DNA from: an uncultured Christensenellaceae bacterium
GTDB lineage: Bacteria; Bacillota; Clostridia; Christensenellales; CAG-314
Length of the DNA stretch: 64,000 nt
Direction of reading: 5' to 3'
Assembly (NCBI GenBank): GCA_910585195.1
Contig: CAJUCX010000008.1
Location: 1-64,000 of the forward strand
In this document: positions 32,472 to 41,965 of the stretch, piece by piece
Position numbering within the stretch: the stretch's first letter is position 1
Layout: each line of letters starts with the position of its first letter
Made by a program: the position numbers and the translations under genes
The notes under the pieces: generated by a model
Told to the model about the DNA's origin: nothing
What the model saw: only the letters and a program-made list of their open reading frames with translations
The model's database searches: none

Positions 32472-35021
32472 TTATATAGGTTTAGTCGCAGTTTGCGCAA
32501 AATACATTGACAAACTACTTGTGCCTTGATTGACTGTCCTATTTTCGCCTATCAGCAACTCATTGTCCTGCGTTACCAATGCCCACGCTTTGCCTTTCAC
32601 CGACGAATTGAAAAATAAATCATACTTATTGTAAGTTGTTTCGCTTTCGTCAAAAGATAAATCATAACTGCTTGCTTGCATTGCACCCGTCAAATCAATA
32701 ATGCCGTTGCGAAGAACATTTAACTCATTTTGCAAAATATAACATTTGACAGAACTCGGAGCGCTTTCATTTATCAATGCAGCATATTTAATTAACCCCT
32801 GCCCTATAACTAATCCGTCAAGCCCAACGTAATGCAACTGATAATTAAATAATAAATTATTACGCACGTCTTTTTTAACTGTTAAACCAAACGGAATTTT
32901 AATTATTCCATATTGTTGTAATTTAGTAGCTGTTGTCCATAAACGGTCAATTAACGGAAGATTATTTGCATCCATACCTAAACTTGCTATTTCATTCATG
33001 CTTGCAGATATTTGCACTCGAAGTTCCGAAACTTCACCATTTTGGTCGCAATACGGAATATTTAATGACGCATTTTTTTCATTTGCCCATTGACCCTCAA
33101 TACGTCTACCTGCAGACAAATTGTTTGCAAATCCGAACTCAAACAACAGACTATCCCCTGCCATTTTACAAGAGGTAGCCAATATAAAATTCCCCAATAC
33201 TAGAGTATTTTTGCCTCTTGTTGACACAAAACTACTTTGACACAAATTTCCTGCAGTATTCCAATTACTGTGCGCTTGCTTAAACGCATTGCGTAAAAAA
33301 TACGCGCAGTTATTATAGTCTACGCTCGGGTGGCTTGTGATAGAAAATTTGTTCAATCCTGCGCAAAAATACTCGCCGCGATATAACTTTCTGTCAGAAA
33401 CCATACTTGTTGGCAACTCATATTCGCGTCTTTGCTGATTAAGTCCTATGTAGGCAGAAATACGAGAAAAGTCTTTTGTAAATGTGTTTGTCGCCTTGTA
33501 GTAAGTATTTTTGAACTCTAATGCTTGCATTTCCAATATATAAGTTTCCCCGTCGACAATTTGTGCTGTACCGACTTTTGGTATTTCAGTATAACTTTTG
33601 TAATTTATAGTTTTTTCTATTGCCTTGTTGCCAAAGCGTGCAACTTTACCTTTTAAATTTTCTCCGAAAGATTTTATGTCCACTAAATTTTGACTTTGGT
33701 TGTCAAATGAAACTGCTTTTTGCGGACGACCTTTGCCTGCATACTCCTGTCTAAATCTTGGATTTGAAACCGGTACATACTCTATTTTGAATTTTATGTC
33801 TTGAATTTCTGCTGCATTGCCATAATTTTTATGAACACGATAATTATGATTCCCTGACGAAGGATTTTGTACTAACATTTCTTTTATTAGCAAATTTGCC
33901 CACGCATACTGAAAGCGGAGTGCTGAAGCAAAGCCATAACCTTTTTGATTAAATCCTTTAATTTTACTATCATAGCGAGTATAATACCAGTGCGCACTTT
34001 GGCTATCGTTTCCGTCACCGTAATTAGGGAAGGATTGATATGCTTCTTTATCTAACACGCGGGTCCCAGGAATATTTAAGGCTGTTTCTTCTGTGTAATA
34101 TTTAGCATCCTCAAAAAAACTTCCTGCTATATCATGTCCTACGCTAAATCCCCAAGCCTTAACCTGCTTAACTTCATAAATCGGAAACGGCAAAATCAAT
34201 TCCGCAGTATCAAGCGTAAGGTCAACGGTTTCGCTTCTCACCGTTATACCCAAATCAACGCCCGGCATTGTTGGATACCATATTGTCTTTTCCGTATCAA
34301 GCACGTTTTGCGCCTGTACTTCCAACGCCGTACAATATTCATTCGGATTTTGCCCCTTACGCCAAGTGTAATATCTGTCGTTTTCCAAATACTCTTTAAT
34401 ATCACCCAAAAAGTCAAAAGAAAGCGTGTTGTAGTCCGTCATTCGCGGTATAGCGTGAATATACTGCGCACCTTCCATAATTGCCTCGTAAAGCGTATTG
34501 TGGTTTGTCGTAAATTCTCGCGCTTCTATTCCTTTGAGATAGTTTACAAGCGCAGGTTCAATAGTAATCTCCTGCGGCTCAATAATTGATATTCGCAAAG
34601 GATTAACAGCCAGTAACGTGTCAAAGTAATCATACATAGATTTTTTTATACCAGTTGTCGGCTGCGTAAGCAATTCGCCGCCTGTCGTAATAGTTTCCAA
34701 AATCTTGGTAGGCTCTACAAACGCAACGTAATGCTTGTAATAATACGGAGGAATCTTCGTAACCAACTCTACCTGACTGCTTGCATACCAATACGTTATC
34801 TGTTCGTCGTTTGCACCCTCTATTATTCTCATTTTTGTAAAAGGCGGTAACGGCTCGCTCTCCGTCGTCTTCATAATTATAAACTCGCCGACGTCCAATG
34901 CTTCGTTGAGTTGCTTTGTCCACCTAAGCGGTATAATTGCTTTCGGTTCTTCCACCCACTCGTTGTTCTTAAAAAATTCTATTCTCAAAGGCAAAATGTC
35001 ATTCACCACGGTTCCTGCCAT
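32472..35021 (-). CDS. Large phage tail / baseplate protein
   Basis: An 849-aa protein, the largest of the prophage, lying between the connector/tail genes and the fibres, where the Tal/tail-hub protein normally sits. The first ~130 residues (LRIEFFKNNEWVEEPKAIIP, KMRIIEGANDEQITYWYAS) look like the gpD/gp44-type hub fold; the rest is mixed beta. A C-terminal peptidoglycan hydrolase motif was not found. Assignment rests mainly on position and size. Start behind GAGG. Confidence 0.65.
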   Translation of the reverse strand: MAGTVVNDILPLRIEFFKNNEWVEEPKAIIPLRWTKQLNEALDVGEFIIMKTTESEPLPPFTKMRIIEGANDEQITYWYASSQVELVTKIPPYYYKHYVAFVEPTKILETITTGGELLTQPTTGIKKSMYDYFDTLLAVNPLRISIIEPQEITIEPALVNYLKGIEAREFTTNHNTLYEAIMEGAQYIHAIPRMTDYNTLSFDFLGDIKEYLENDRYYTWRKGQNPNEYCTALEVQAQNVLDTEKTIWYPTMPGVDLGITVRSETVDLTLDTAELILPFPIYEVKQVKAWGFSVGHDIAGSFFEDAKYYTEETALNIPGTRVLDKEAYQSFPNYGDGNDSQSAHWYYTRYDSKIKGFNQKGYGFASALRFQYAWANLLIKEMLVQNPSSGNHNYRVHKNYGNAAEIQDIKFKIEYVPVSNPRFRQEYAGKGRPQKAVSFDNQSQNLVDIKSFGENLKGKVARFGNKAIEKTINYKSYTEIPKVGTAQIVDGETYILEMQALEFKNTYYKATNTFTKDFSRISAYIGLNQQRREYELPTSMVSDRKLYRGEYFCAGLNKFSITSHPSVDYNNCAYFLRNAFKQAHSNWNTAGNLCQSSFVSTRGKNTLVLGNFILATSCKMAGDSLLFEFGFANNLSAGRRIEGQWANEKNASLNIPYCDQNGEVSELRVQISASMNEIASLGMDANNLPLIDRLWTTATKLQQYGIIKIPFGLTVKKDVRNNLLFNYQLHYVGLDGLVIGQGLIKYAALINESAPSSVKCYILQNELNVLRNGIIDLTGAMQASSYDLSFDESETTYNKYDLFFNSSVKGKAWALVTQDNELLIGENRTVNQGTSSLSMYFAQTATKPI

Positions 35022-35403
35022 AAGATAAACCTCCCAATAAACTGTTTCTATCGTTTAAGCCTATCATTTCCCACTTATGCTGATAAGCCGTATCTGCCCA
35101 CTGCGTTACAATATCCGTGCCGAGTGCAATCGCAGCCAATACAGGATTTGTCGCAAACCCAATTCCGTAACCTACCATTTTCATTGCCATGTTAACGTTT
35201 GCTTGCGCCTGTGGATTGCCGGTGTAGGTTTCAACGCGACTGCTTGCAAAGTTGACTATGTTTTTGCCAATTTGCTTTGCAATAACAAACGACGTTGCTT
35301 TTTTGAAATCCGACGATTCTTTTTGCGCCGCGTTGCTATTACCCGACGATATATTATTTGCGTTGCCGTCATTTAGGTTGATTGTTATTTTGTATTCCGC
35401 CAT
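34999..35403 (-). CDS. Small phage tail protein with a hydrophobic segment
   Basis: A 134-aa protein. The N-terminus is Asn/Ser-rich, then KKATSFVIAKQIGKNIVNFA and a hydrophobic stretch VGYGIGFATNPVLAAIALGT. It lies exactly where a tape measure gene would be (between the tail-tube position and the hub) and has a tape-measure-like hydrophobic patch, but is far too short for a normal siphovirus tail. Overlaps the next gene by 23 bp. The start at 35403 is just after the upstream stop. Confidence 0.6.
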   Translation of the reverse strand: MAEYKITINLNDGNANNISSGNSNAAQKESSDFKKATSFVIAKQIGKNIVNFASSRVETYTGNPQAQANVNMAMKMVGYGIGFATNPVLAAIALGTDIVTQWADTAYQHKWEMIGLNDRNSLLGGLSYGRNRGE

Positions 35404-35404
35404 A

Positions 35405-36211
35405 TCACCCAACCTCAATAAACGTAACCTGCAAAATTACCACCGCGCCCATTCTCAAAAGTTCGGTCATAGTCTGAGTTTCCACCACGTAGCTGTTACC
35501 CTTAAATATAAGTTCATGAGTATTGTTGATAGCAGAATTTGAAAGCATGTCCTGTTCGAGTGTTTTGTAAAATGCGTCATTCGTCAAAAACATCATTCCG
35601 CTGAAAGTCCTCATCTTTGCCGCGCTGAGCGATTCAACCTTTGCTTGTCCTATATAGGTGTAACTTTCCGTTTGCTTTTCCATGTTGACGGTGAACTCGT
35701 TTGTATATATTTGCTCGCCGTCAATCTTTACAATAACGTCATTTGACAATGCCGCATTTTCTACGACGGTCAACTGTATCTGTACCAACAGCGGCAACCG
35801 AGTGAAACCACCGCCGCAGTCATTTGTCAAGTTTCCCACAGTAACAGTTGTCCCTGCAAAAATCACTGCATTATTGCCTATAACCTGCGTTGCGCCGTTT
35901 AAGTTCTCCACCACCTTTTCTACGCACGCTCTTTGCTGTTCTGCAGTAAACGGCACGGGCGGCAATTCCCCCTCTACCTGTGCAAAGCCGAATAACTCCA
36001 AAGCAATCGGCATATAGTAAACCTTAATGCCTTGCAGCGGTTCATAATTGCCCGTAAGCGTTGTCAACACACCGGGCACAACAAAATCTTCAGTGTATGA
36101 CATAACTTCTTCATATTCGTTTCTATCGGCTTTAATATCAAACTTAATGCCGTACTCATTATCATTTAACTGCGCCTGCAGCATTGCAGAAAGCGCGCTT
36201 AATTCAACCAT
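35405..36211 (-). CDS. Phage tail-associated protein, possible major tail protein
   Basis: A 268-aa beta-rich protein (VYYMPIALELFGFAQVEGEL, DVIVKIDGEQIYTNEFTVNM). It comes directly after the connector genes, where the tail tube protein is expected, but no domain is recognised. GGAGG precedes ATG 36211. Confidence 0.6.
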   Translation of the reverse strand: MVELSALSAMLQAQLNDNEYGIKFDIKADRNEYEEVMSYTEDFVVPGVLTTLTGNYEPLQGIKVYYMPIALELFGFAQVEGELPPVPFTAEQQRACVEKVVENLNGATQVIGNNAVIFAGTTVTVGNLTNDCGGGFTRLPLLVQIQLTVVENAALSNDVIVKIDGEQIYTNEFTVNMEKQTESYTYIGQAKVESLSAAKMRTFSGMMFLTNDAFYKTLEQDMLSNSAINNTHELIFKGNSYVVETQTMTELLRMGAVVILQVTFIEVG

Positions 36212-36512
36212 AAACAACCTCCACTGTACCGCCCAAAACTCGGGCTAAATAATTTACAATTTCTTTTACTACCTTTTCAAACCAACCTTCGTTTGGATTT
36301 TTTCCCGCTCGATTTATCCACGGCTCTTCCGTATACGGCATATACGGCGCGATTGCAAGGTCAATGAATATCACCCACCCTGTCGCCGTTGTTTCAAGTT
36401 TAAGGGCGTTTGTTGCCAAGTTCCAAGTATCTTTTGGCGCGGCGTTAAACACTATCCACAACGCATTAAACACCGCCATTTCAAGAATTACTTTTAACTG
36501 TGTCCTTGTCAC
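36204..36512 (-). CDS. Phage head-tail joining protein, gp10-like
   Basis: A 102-aa protein with the layout of HK97-gp10-type neck or tail-completion proteins: an N-terminal helix, IDLAIAPYMPYTEEPWINRA (the loop with aromatic residues), then NPNEGWFEKVVKEIVNYLAR. GTG start overlaps the previous stop by four bases. Confidence 0.65.
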   Translation of the reverse strand: MTRTQLKVILEMAVFNALWIVFNAAPKDTWNLATNALKLETTATGWVIFIDLAIAPYMPYTEEPWINRAGKNPNEGWFEKVVKEIVNYLARVLGGTVEVVYG

Positions 36513-36838
36513 GCAACTACCTCAATAAGCCAATAAATATTTGCGCCGTTTTTCCACATTGTGGCAACCTGCTCGTTAAGTACGGTTCTTTCCTGCGTGC
36601 AGCGACTTATTTTATACCGCTCGCCGCTTAACACTACTTGCTGATTAACCCTGAACGGCAAATTCCAACTTGTGCGTATGACAAAACGCTTTTGAGTTGC
36701 AATTGTATTTTTAATCGGCGTACTCCATTGTTTGACTTTGTCTGTGTAAATTGAGTACTTAAAAGGCTTTTGCACGTCCGCAGTAATATTCAAATACCCC
36801 GTGTAATACTCTCGGAATTGAGGATTGAACACTATCAT
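36509..36838 (-). CDS. Phage head-tail connector protein
   Basis: A 109-aa beta-rich protein (FNPQFREYYTGYLNITADVQ, FRVNQQVVLSGERYKISRC) in the second connector position. Family not identified; called from gene order (capsid, connector 1, this, gp10-like). Start taken as ATG 36838, just after the previous stop. Confidence 0.6.
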   Translation of the reverse strand: MIVFNPQFREYYTGYLNITADVQKPFKYSIYTDKVKQWSTPIKNTIATQKRFVIRTSWNLPFRVNQQVVLSGERYKISRCTQERTVLNEQVATMWKNGANIYWLIEVVA

Positions 36839-37323
36839 CAATAGTCCTCCCTGAACCGTATATTCTTGTAACTCATCAACTGCCCCGTGTAGAGCAAACC
36901 TGCATTTGCAAGCACCGTTCGAGCGCGCATAGAAATACGCCTGCCGTCAATTTGGTCATACTCCATATATCTGCCGTTCAAAAAGTCAAGCCCTGACTGG
37001 TCGCCAATGTTGCCGTTAAGCCGCATATATTTTACCTGCTTAATCATTGCGGATTTAATAACTTCGCGGTATTGAGGCTTTTTTGCCAAGAGATATTCCG
37101 TCAGCATTCTGTTGCTGCTGTGCATATAAATATACTCGTAAATATCTTCGCTGACTTCGTCCAAAAAACTATTTATTTCGTTTGCCGTATTCATTGAGCC
37201 TGTCATATTCAATTCATTTTGCAAAACGAGATTTAAGCCGTTTGCGATGCCTGTTTCCGTCAAAACGTAACGGTGGCTCGTCATATCGTAACGCATCTCA
37301 TTGTCGCTGTAAGGTAACTTCAT
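36838..37323 (-). CDS. Phage head-tail adaptor protein
   Basis: A 161-aa mainly helical protein (NTANEINSFLDEVSEDIYEY, EVIKSAMIKQVKYM) directly after the major capsid gene, in the place of the gp6-like adaptor. The ATG at 37323 has AGGGAGAAAG; the longer frame to 37452 would overlap the capsid gene and is rejected. Confidence 0.65.
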   Translation of the reverse strand: MKLPYSDNEMRYDMTSHRYVLTETGIANGLNLVLQNELNMTGSMNTANEINSFLDEVSEDIYEYIYMHSSNRMLTEYLLAKKPQYREVIKSAMIKQVKYMRLNGNIGDQSGLDFLNGRYMEYDQIDGRRISMRARTVLANAGLLYTGQLMSYKNIRFREDY

Positions 37324-37417
37324 ATCTTTCTCCCTGTAATAAATTTGCTTGCCGGCGGAGTTGCACCGCCAATACTGCTGCAAACATAAAAAGGCAGATA
37401 TTACTCTGCCTTTTGTT

Positions 37418-38461
37418 TTATTCGGCTTCTTTCTCGCTAGCCGCAGCTGCACCGTTTACCTTTGTCTTGTAATCGTTGTAAAAAGCCGTTGTGCATATTA
37501 CAACAATAAACCACGGACGCAAACATTTAACCGCCCATCTGTAAAGCGGAATAATGTTTGTTTTGCTTTCTTCGCTTGACAATACAACCCTTGTACCCAC
37601 TGAATAGTCGGTCGCTCTTGTAGTTGCCGTGCTATGTCCGCAAATTGCCGCTACGCCGTTGCCGATTGCATAAGGCGTACCCGCTTTTCCGTCAGAAGTT
37701 TTGTAGTTGACTTTTGAAAAGCCCAAGATTTGCGGAACTGCCTTAAACACATTGAAGTCCTTAATGCTGTTTGCGTAAAATCTGTTGAACGCCTCAATTT
37801 GCGCGCCGATATTGGAATTTAAGTTCAAACCACTGTCAATGATAGCCTGATACGCTTCGCTCGACATGATTGCAAACCTGTCTTCCACAGGGCAAGTTAT
37901 GTCCTTACCCTCAAAGCCGCCGTCGAGTTTAACTTGTGCCTCGCCCAACGCTTTTGCAAGGTCTTTGCCGTAAGTTGCGCTTTCGTCAACTTGAATTACG
38001 TTGACGTCGCTGTTTGCCACAGAAAAAGCGAGTGCCGCGCCCACCATTTCGCCGAGCGTCGTTCTGTCGATTGTTCTTGCCAAGCCGTCGCTGACCTGCT
38101 CTGCGTAACTGTCGATTGTCGGCGTAGGCAACGACATTGAAAGCAAAGTCGGTACAGGTATCTTTTTGTTGTAAAGATACTTCAAGTCGATTGATTCGAG
38201 TTCGTTTTGTACGTCAAAGTCGTCAGTATTGTACCAACCGGTTTGAGTTTCGCCGAGCACCTGCGCGTCAGGGTCGTAAAGGTTGTTGCGCAAAACGTAA
38301 ACAGAGTAATTCCCTGCCGTGTCGCCCATGTAATCACCGTTTACGATTTTATTGCCCGGCGCCGTGAGCATTTTGCTTGTTAAGTTCTTCAAAATTGTTG
38401 TTGAGAGTTTGAAACCAAGTTGATTGCCTTGAAATTGTACTCCCGGATTTGGATTTGCCAT
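37418..38461 (-). CDS. Phage major capsid protein
   Basis: A 347-aa protein between scaffold and connectors, with the composition and length of an HK97-fold capsid protein: DVQNELESIDLKYLYNKKIP, LARTIDRTTLGEMVGAALAF, LGFSKVNYKTSDGKAGTPYA. The C-terminal 20 residues (GAAAASEKEAE) are low-complexity. AAGGAGG start. Confidence 0.8.
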   Translation of the reverse strand: MANPNPGVQFQGNQLGFKLSTTILKNLTSKMLTAPGNKIVNGDYMGDTAGNYSVYVLRNNLYDPDAQVLGETQTGWYNTDDFDVQNELESIDLKYLYNKKIPVPTLLSMSLPTPTIDSYAEQVSDGLARTIDRTTLGEMVGAALAFSVANSDVNVIQVDESATYGKDLAKALGEAQVKLDGGFEGKDITCPVEDRFAIMSSEAYQAIIDSGLNLNSNIGAQIEAFNRFYANSIKDFNVFKAVPQILGFSKVNYKTSDGKAGTPYAIGNGVAAICGHSTATTRATDYSVGTRVVLSSEESKTNIIPLYRWAVKCLRPWFIVVICTTAFYNDYKTKVNGAAAASEKEAE

Positions 38462-38482
38462 AATTATTTATTCCTCCTTAAA

Positions 38483-38935
38483 TTAAAATCTCATTTTCTT
38501 TGCCTGTTCCACATAGGACTCAGGCATTTTGTGAAAGACTCCTTCCGCAAGGTCGTCATCCCCTGTGCCAACCTCTTCGTCGGCGGCTTTTTCGTTTGCT
38601 TTTTCCAGTGCGGCAACACGCGCTTCGAGAGCAACGTACAAGGCTTTCATTTCCTCTTCTGCCGCTTTCGCGTTTTCTGCGTCTTCTTCTTCATTCGTCG
38701 CAGGCTCTTCGGGCGTGGGCGCATTGTCGCCGTAATCTTGCGGTTCTGCGTCATTTTCTCCGCCGCCTTGTTCTCCCTCTTCGCCGTTTGCTTCAGGCGC
38801 AGGCTCCTCAGGCGTCTCTTTTGGCGGCTCTCCGCCGCTGAGACTTTCAATTAATACCGCTTTTTCTTCGTCGGTAAGTTCCTTTGCCGCTTCCATCAAT
38901 TCCTCGATAGTAGCCTTTTTCTTAAAAATTCCCAT
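38483..38935 (-). CDS. Phage scaffolding protein
   Basis: A 150-aa very acidic protein (Glu/Pro/Ala-rich centre, residues ~30-90) with a helical coiled C-terminus (MKALYVALEARVAALEKANE). Such acidic, disordered proteins just upstream of the capsid gene are scaffolds. ATG 38935 is chosen for AGGAGGG upstream. Confidence 0.75.
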   Translation of the reverse strand: MGIFKKKATIEELMEAAKELTDEEKAVLIESLSGGEPPKETPEEPAPEANGEEGEQGGGENDAEPQDYGDNAPTPEEPATNEEEDAENAKAAEEEMKALYVALEARVAALEKANEKAADEEVGTGDDDLAEGVFHKMPESYVEQAKKMRF

Positions 38936-38952
38936 TTTTCTTTTTCCCTCCT

Positions 38953-39234
38953 TTATTTCAAAATGGTTTTTGTAAAATAGTTTTTTGCGCGCCACATGGC
39001 ATCATTTTGCATATTTACGATTCTTTCGCATTCTTCTGCAAGATTTACAAAAGACCGTATTGCAGCGTTGTATTTTTCCATGTACGCGGCAACCTTATCG
39101 TTGACAGTCATTTCGCTGTCTTCCTTTAACTTTTTCGCCGTTTCTTCGTAATCTGCAATGTTCTTGTTTGCGACTGACAATTTTTCTATCAGTTCGCTAA
39201 ACGGACATTGCGGCTTATCCGACTTTTTGCTCAT
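38953..39234 (-). CDS. Small phage head-region protein
   Basis: A 93-aa helical, charged protein (LIEKLSVANKNIADYEETAK) between the minor capsid and scaffold genes. Unrecognised. GGAGGT precedes the start. Confidence 0.6.
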   Translation of the reverse strand: MSKKSDKPQCPFSELIEKLSVANKNIADYEETAKKLKEDSEMTVNDKVAAYMEKYNAAIRSFVNLAEECERIVNMQNDAMWRAKNYFTKTILK

Positions 39235-40291
39235 CTTCTACCTCCTTTTTGTTGAATAATATCTTTACCCTGTCGGGGTAATAAGCACGTTTGTTTGTTT
39301 TAGAAAAGGCGATGTACTCTTTGTTGAGTTCTATCGCCCTTTTTCTCGCTCTCTTCCTTTTTTCTTTGTCTTCGTCAAACAAAGCAATCGACTTGTATTT
39401 TCGTATATTATCTTCATACTGCCGTTGTTTTGTGTTTATCTTGTTTTCCCTTTCCTGCTGCTCCTTGCTGACGAACGGTATTCTCATGTATGGCACATAC
39501 TCGTAAATTTCGTGCCGACAATTAAAGCCAAGTAAACCGTTTTTGTACGTCTTACCTGCCTTGGTCGTGTAATAAATATCCGTTGCCTTTTCTATCGGTA
39601 TATATTGCCTGCCGTCTACCGTTGTACCGTACGTGCCGTCCAAACTATACACACGCCCTTGCCACGGATAACACCTGTCAGAGCAATCGGCATGAACACT
39701 GCACACAACAAGTTTTACGCCTCGCGCCCGAAGTTCTTCCAATTTTCTTTCGTGCGACTCAAAGCGTACTTGCATTTCCGCCTTGTTTCGCAATGAGTTT
39801 CTTCCTGTAACGTCATCGGGGTCAAGTCCTTTTGCTTTTGCAAGTTCTTTCATAACAAAGTTGACTTGCTTCATATAGTTTTTGCTATATATCTGCAACG
39901 GCACGCCCTTGCCAACAGGCTCTTCTACGCTGAAGTCAATACCTGTCCCTGCCAAAACCGCAGCAGTTCCGCCGCGATTTGCCTGCGCAGGCGACAGTTT
40001 GCTCTTTTTTGCCAACGCTATACAAGCCGCTAAAAGCGCGCCGTTCGCCCCGAATGCTTTTTGCAAGTCAGCGAGCGTTTTGTCAGCTAACTTCCACAAC
40101 GATTTAATTGTCGGCTCGACGAGTGCCTTGCTTTGCAGTTTTTTGACTGTCTTTTGTAAATAGTCCGTAATCGCTCTTTGAATTTCCGCTCGTGTCTTGC
40201 CTTGCATATACATTCGCTTTACAATCAACTTGACGTCGGTTTCAGCGTCTTCTAAAAGCATTGCGTCGGGACTTAAACTTCGTGTTATCAT
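39215..40291 (-). CDS. Phage minor capsid protein 2 (Phage_min_cap2)
   Basis: A 358-aa protein with the family signature: CSVHADCSDRCYPWQGRVYS, DGRQYIPIEKATDI, GLLGFNCRHEIYEYVP. The Cys/His set may bind metal. Members are head proteins of Firmicute phages. ATGA overlap with the portal gene, and a 20-bp overlap with the next gene. Confidence 0.88.
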   Translation of the reverse strand: MITRSLSPDAMLLEDAETDVKLIVKRMYMQGKTRAEIQRAITDYLQKTVKKLQSKALVEPTIKSLWKLADKTLADLQKAFGANGALLAACIALAKKSKLSPAQANRGGTAAVLAGTGIDFSVEEPVGKGVPLQIYSKNYMKQVNFVMKELAKAKGLDPDDVTGRNSLRNKAEMQVRFESHERKLEELRARGVKLVVCSVHADCSDRCYPWQGRVYSLDGTYGTTVDGRQYIPIEKATDIYYTTKAGKTYKNGLLGFNCRHEIYEYVPYMRIPFVSKEQQERENKINTKQRQYEDNIRKYKSIALFDEDKEKRKRARKRAIELNKEYIAFSKTNKRAYYPDRVKILFNKKEVEDEQKVG

Positions 40292-41955
40292 GCGTAACCA
40301 CTACCTAACCTTTTTGCCAATTCTTCAAGGTCTGCGTCGCTGTCGCTTTCGTTGTCGGCAAAGCCAAGTCCGCCGTTGCTTTCTTCTATCTTCTGCACTT
40401 CCTTGTCTATGTCGCTCTTGCCGTCGTTTGCATTGATTTTTGCAACCGCGCTTTCCTTTGACCTTATGCCTGCCGCAAATTCGCTTACAGCCATTTGACT
40501 TACTAGCAACGCATTTGACAAATTGCCGTTGGTAAACTTCATATGAATTTTGTTTTCTTTCAAATTAAAGTAGTGATAAAGCACTACGCCTATCGCCCAG
40601 TCGGCAACCTTTACGATTCCTTTACGCTTCTGCTGCACAAAGGTTATAAGATTTTGCTCGTCTGCTATAACTTCCGTCGCCGTCTTTGCGTGTCCGCTCT
40701 CGTCAATCGTCGGGTCTATGCTGCCGGGATTTATTCCTATTGCGTTAAAAATGCAAATGCGCTGACCTTTAAGACTTTGTAAATGCTGCTCGATACGCAT
40801 ATCGAACTGAATCGGCTCCGGCTTTATGTTCTCAGGATTTGCTACAGGGATTTTGCGGTATACCTTGCTGTTTAGCATATTCTGCCTTGACAGTGCGCTT
40901 GCAAGCTGTGCCATAGCGCTGTCGCCCTGATACAACTGCGACAACTGCGCGTCCATACTGTCAGGTATCAGGACCTGACCGCGACCCAATGCAATGTCAT
41001 TAATCATTGTGGTATAACTTCTGTCATACTCGAACAACTGTTCTACCGCAGGTGCAAGTATGCTATCGGAATAACCGGGCATATCGAAATAGGCTGACGA
41101 TTTCGTGTTATTGAGTATTTTTACGCCTAGCGGACACCTGTCGCCGAAATGCAATTCTACGGGCTTATTCAAACGGTTGCCAATCTTACGGTTGATTGCC
41201 TTTGCTACTTTCTCTGGCATATCGTCATACGTTAAGCCGACAGGGTTTGTATCAACAATAGAATTTATATCGCCGTTGCCCTGCTGAAATACTCGCAGTA
41301 TCGAATAGGCTTTTCCGTTTGACTTGTAGCGATAGTCTTCCAATACGTACATATCCGCAGCCGCTTCGCCTTGCAATATGCTGCCGCTGTCGATTGAGTT
41401 ATACACCGATGAAAAAAGCCTTATGCTGTCAAGACGGTTATCTACGAACGTCGGCAAATACTTATCTTCGCGATAAGCAGAAAAATACAAATTGCCGTCC
41501 CTGTCTACCTTTGCCACAAATGCCGACGCGCCGCTCGCCATTGCGTTCCAACTCAATCGCTCCAACTGGTCTTCGAACTCGGGGTTCTTCTCGTCTAAGT
41601 ACGTGTTTATAAGCCATTTGCGTTTATCTTCTATCTCGTCCTCCGACAATTTATCTTCCGCCTCGAACAGCAGTTGCCCCGAAAAGATTTTGTTGTTTAT
41701 CGTGTTTATTATCGTGTTGCCCAGTTTCGTCGGAATAAAACTTGCGTGCCATTCAGGCACAAAACCGTTTGCAATCAGTAGCCACAGCCTTTTTAACTGA
41801 TACGCAGGCTGCTTGTAACTCGGTATCTGTGCAAGATACTTCCAGTCGACGTTTGTCATATACTGGTAAATAAAATCAAACTTTAAGGCAGGCGGTACAA
41901 ATGCGTCTTCTACTCCGCCCTCCATAAATTGCGCGCTGTTTTCTAAACTTTCCAT
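40288..41955 (-). CDS. Phage portal protein
   Basis: A 555-aa portal in the standard terminase-portal-minor capsid order. Portal-like features: KLGNTIINTINNKIFSGQLL, a central beta region with IFNAIGINPGSIDPTIDESG then HAKTATEVIADEQNLITFVQ (the long clip/crown helix region), and an acidic C-terminus. It forms the DNA channel at the head vertex. Start behind AGGAGAG. Confidence 0.87.
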   Translation of the reverse strand: MESLENSAQFMEGGVEDAFVPPALKFDFIYQYMTNVDWKYLAQIPSYKQPAYQLKRLWLLIANGFVPEWHASFIPTKLGNTIINTINNKIFSGQLLFEAEDKLSEDEIEDKRKWLINTYLDEKNPEFEDQLERLSWNAMASGASAFVAKVDRDGNLYFSAYREDKYLPTFVDNRLDSIRLFSSVYNSIDSGSILQGEAAADMYVLEDYRYKSNGKAYSILRVFQQGNGDINSIVDTNPVGLTYDDMPEKVAKAINRKIGNRLNKPVELHFGDRCPLGVKILNNTKSSAYFDMPGYSDSILAPAVEQLFEYDRSYTTMINDIALGRGQVLIPDSMDAQLSQLYQGDSAMAQLASALSRQNMLNSKVYRKIPVANPENIKPEPIQFDMRIEQHLQSLKGQRICIFNAIGINPGSIDPTIDESGHAKTATEVIADEQNLITFVQQKRKGIVKVADWAIGVVLYHYFNLKENKIHMKFTNGNLSNALLVSQMAVSEFAAGIRSKESAVAKINANDGKSDIDKEVQKIEESNGGLGFADNESDSDADLEELAKRLGSGYA

Positions 41956-41965
41956 ATTCTCTCCT

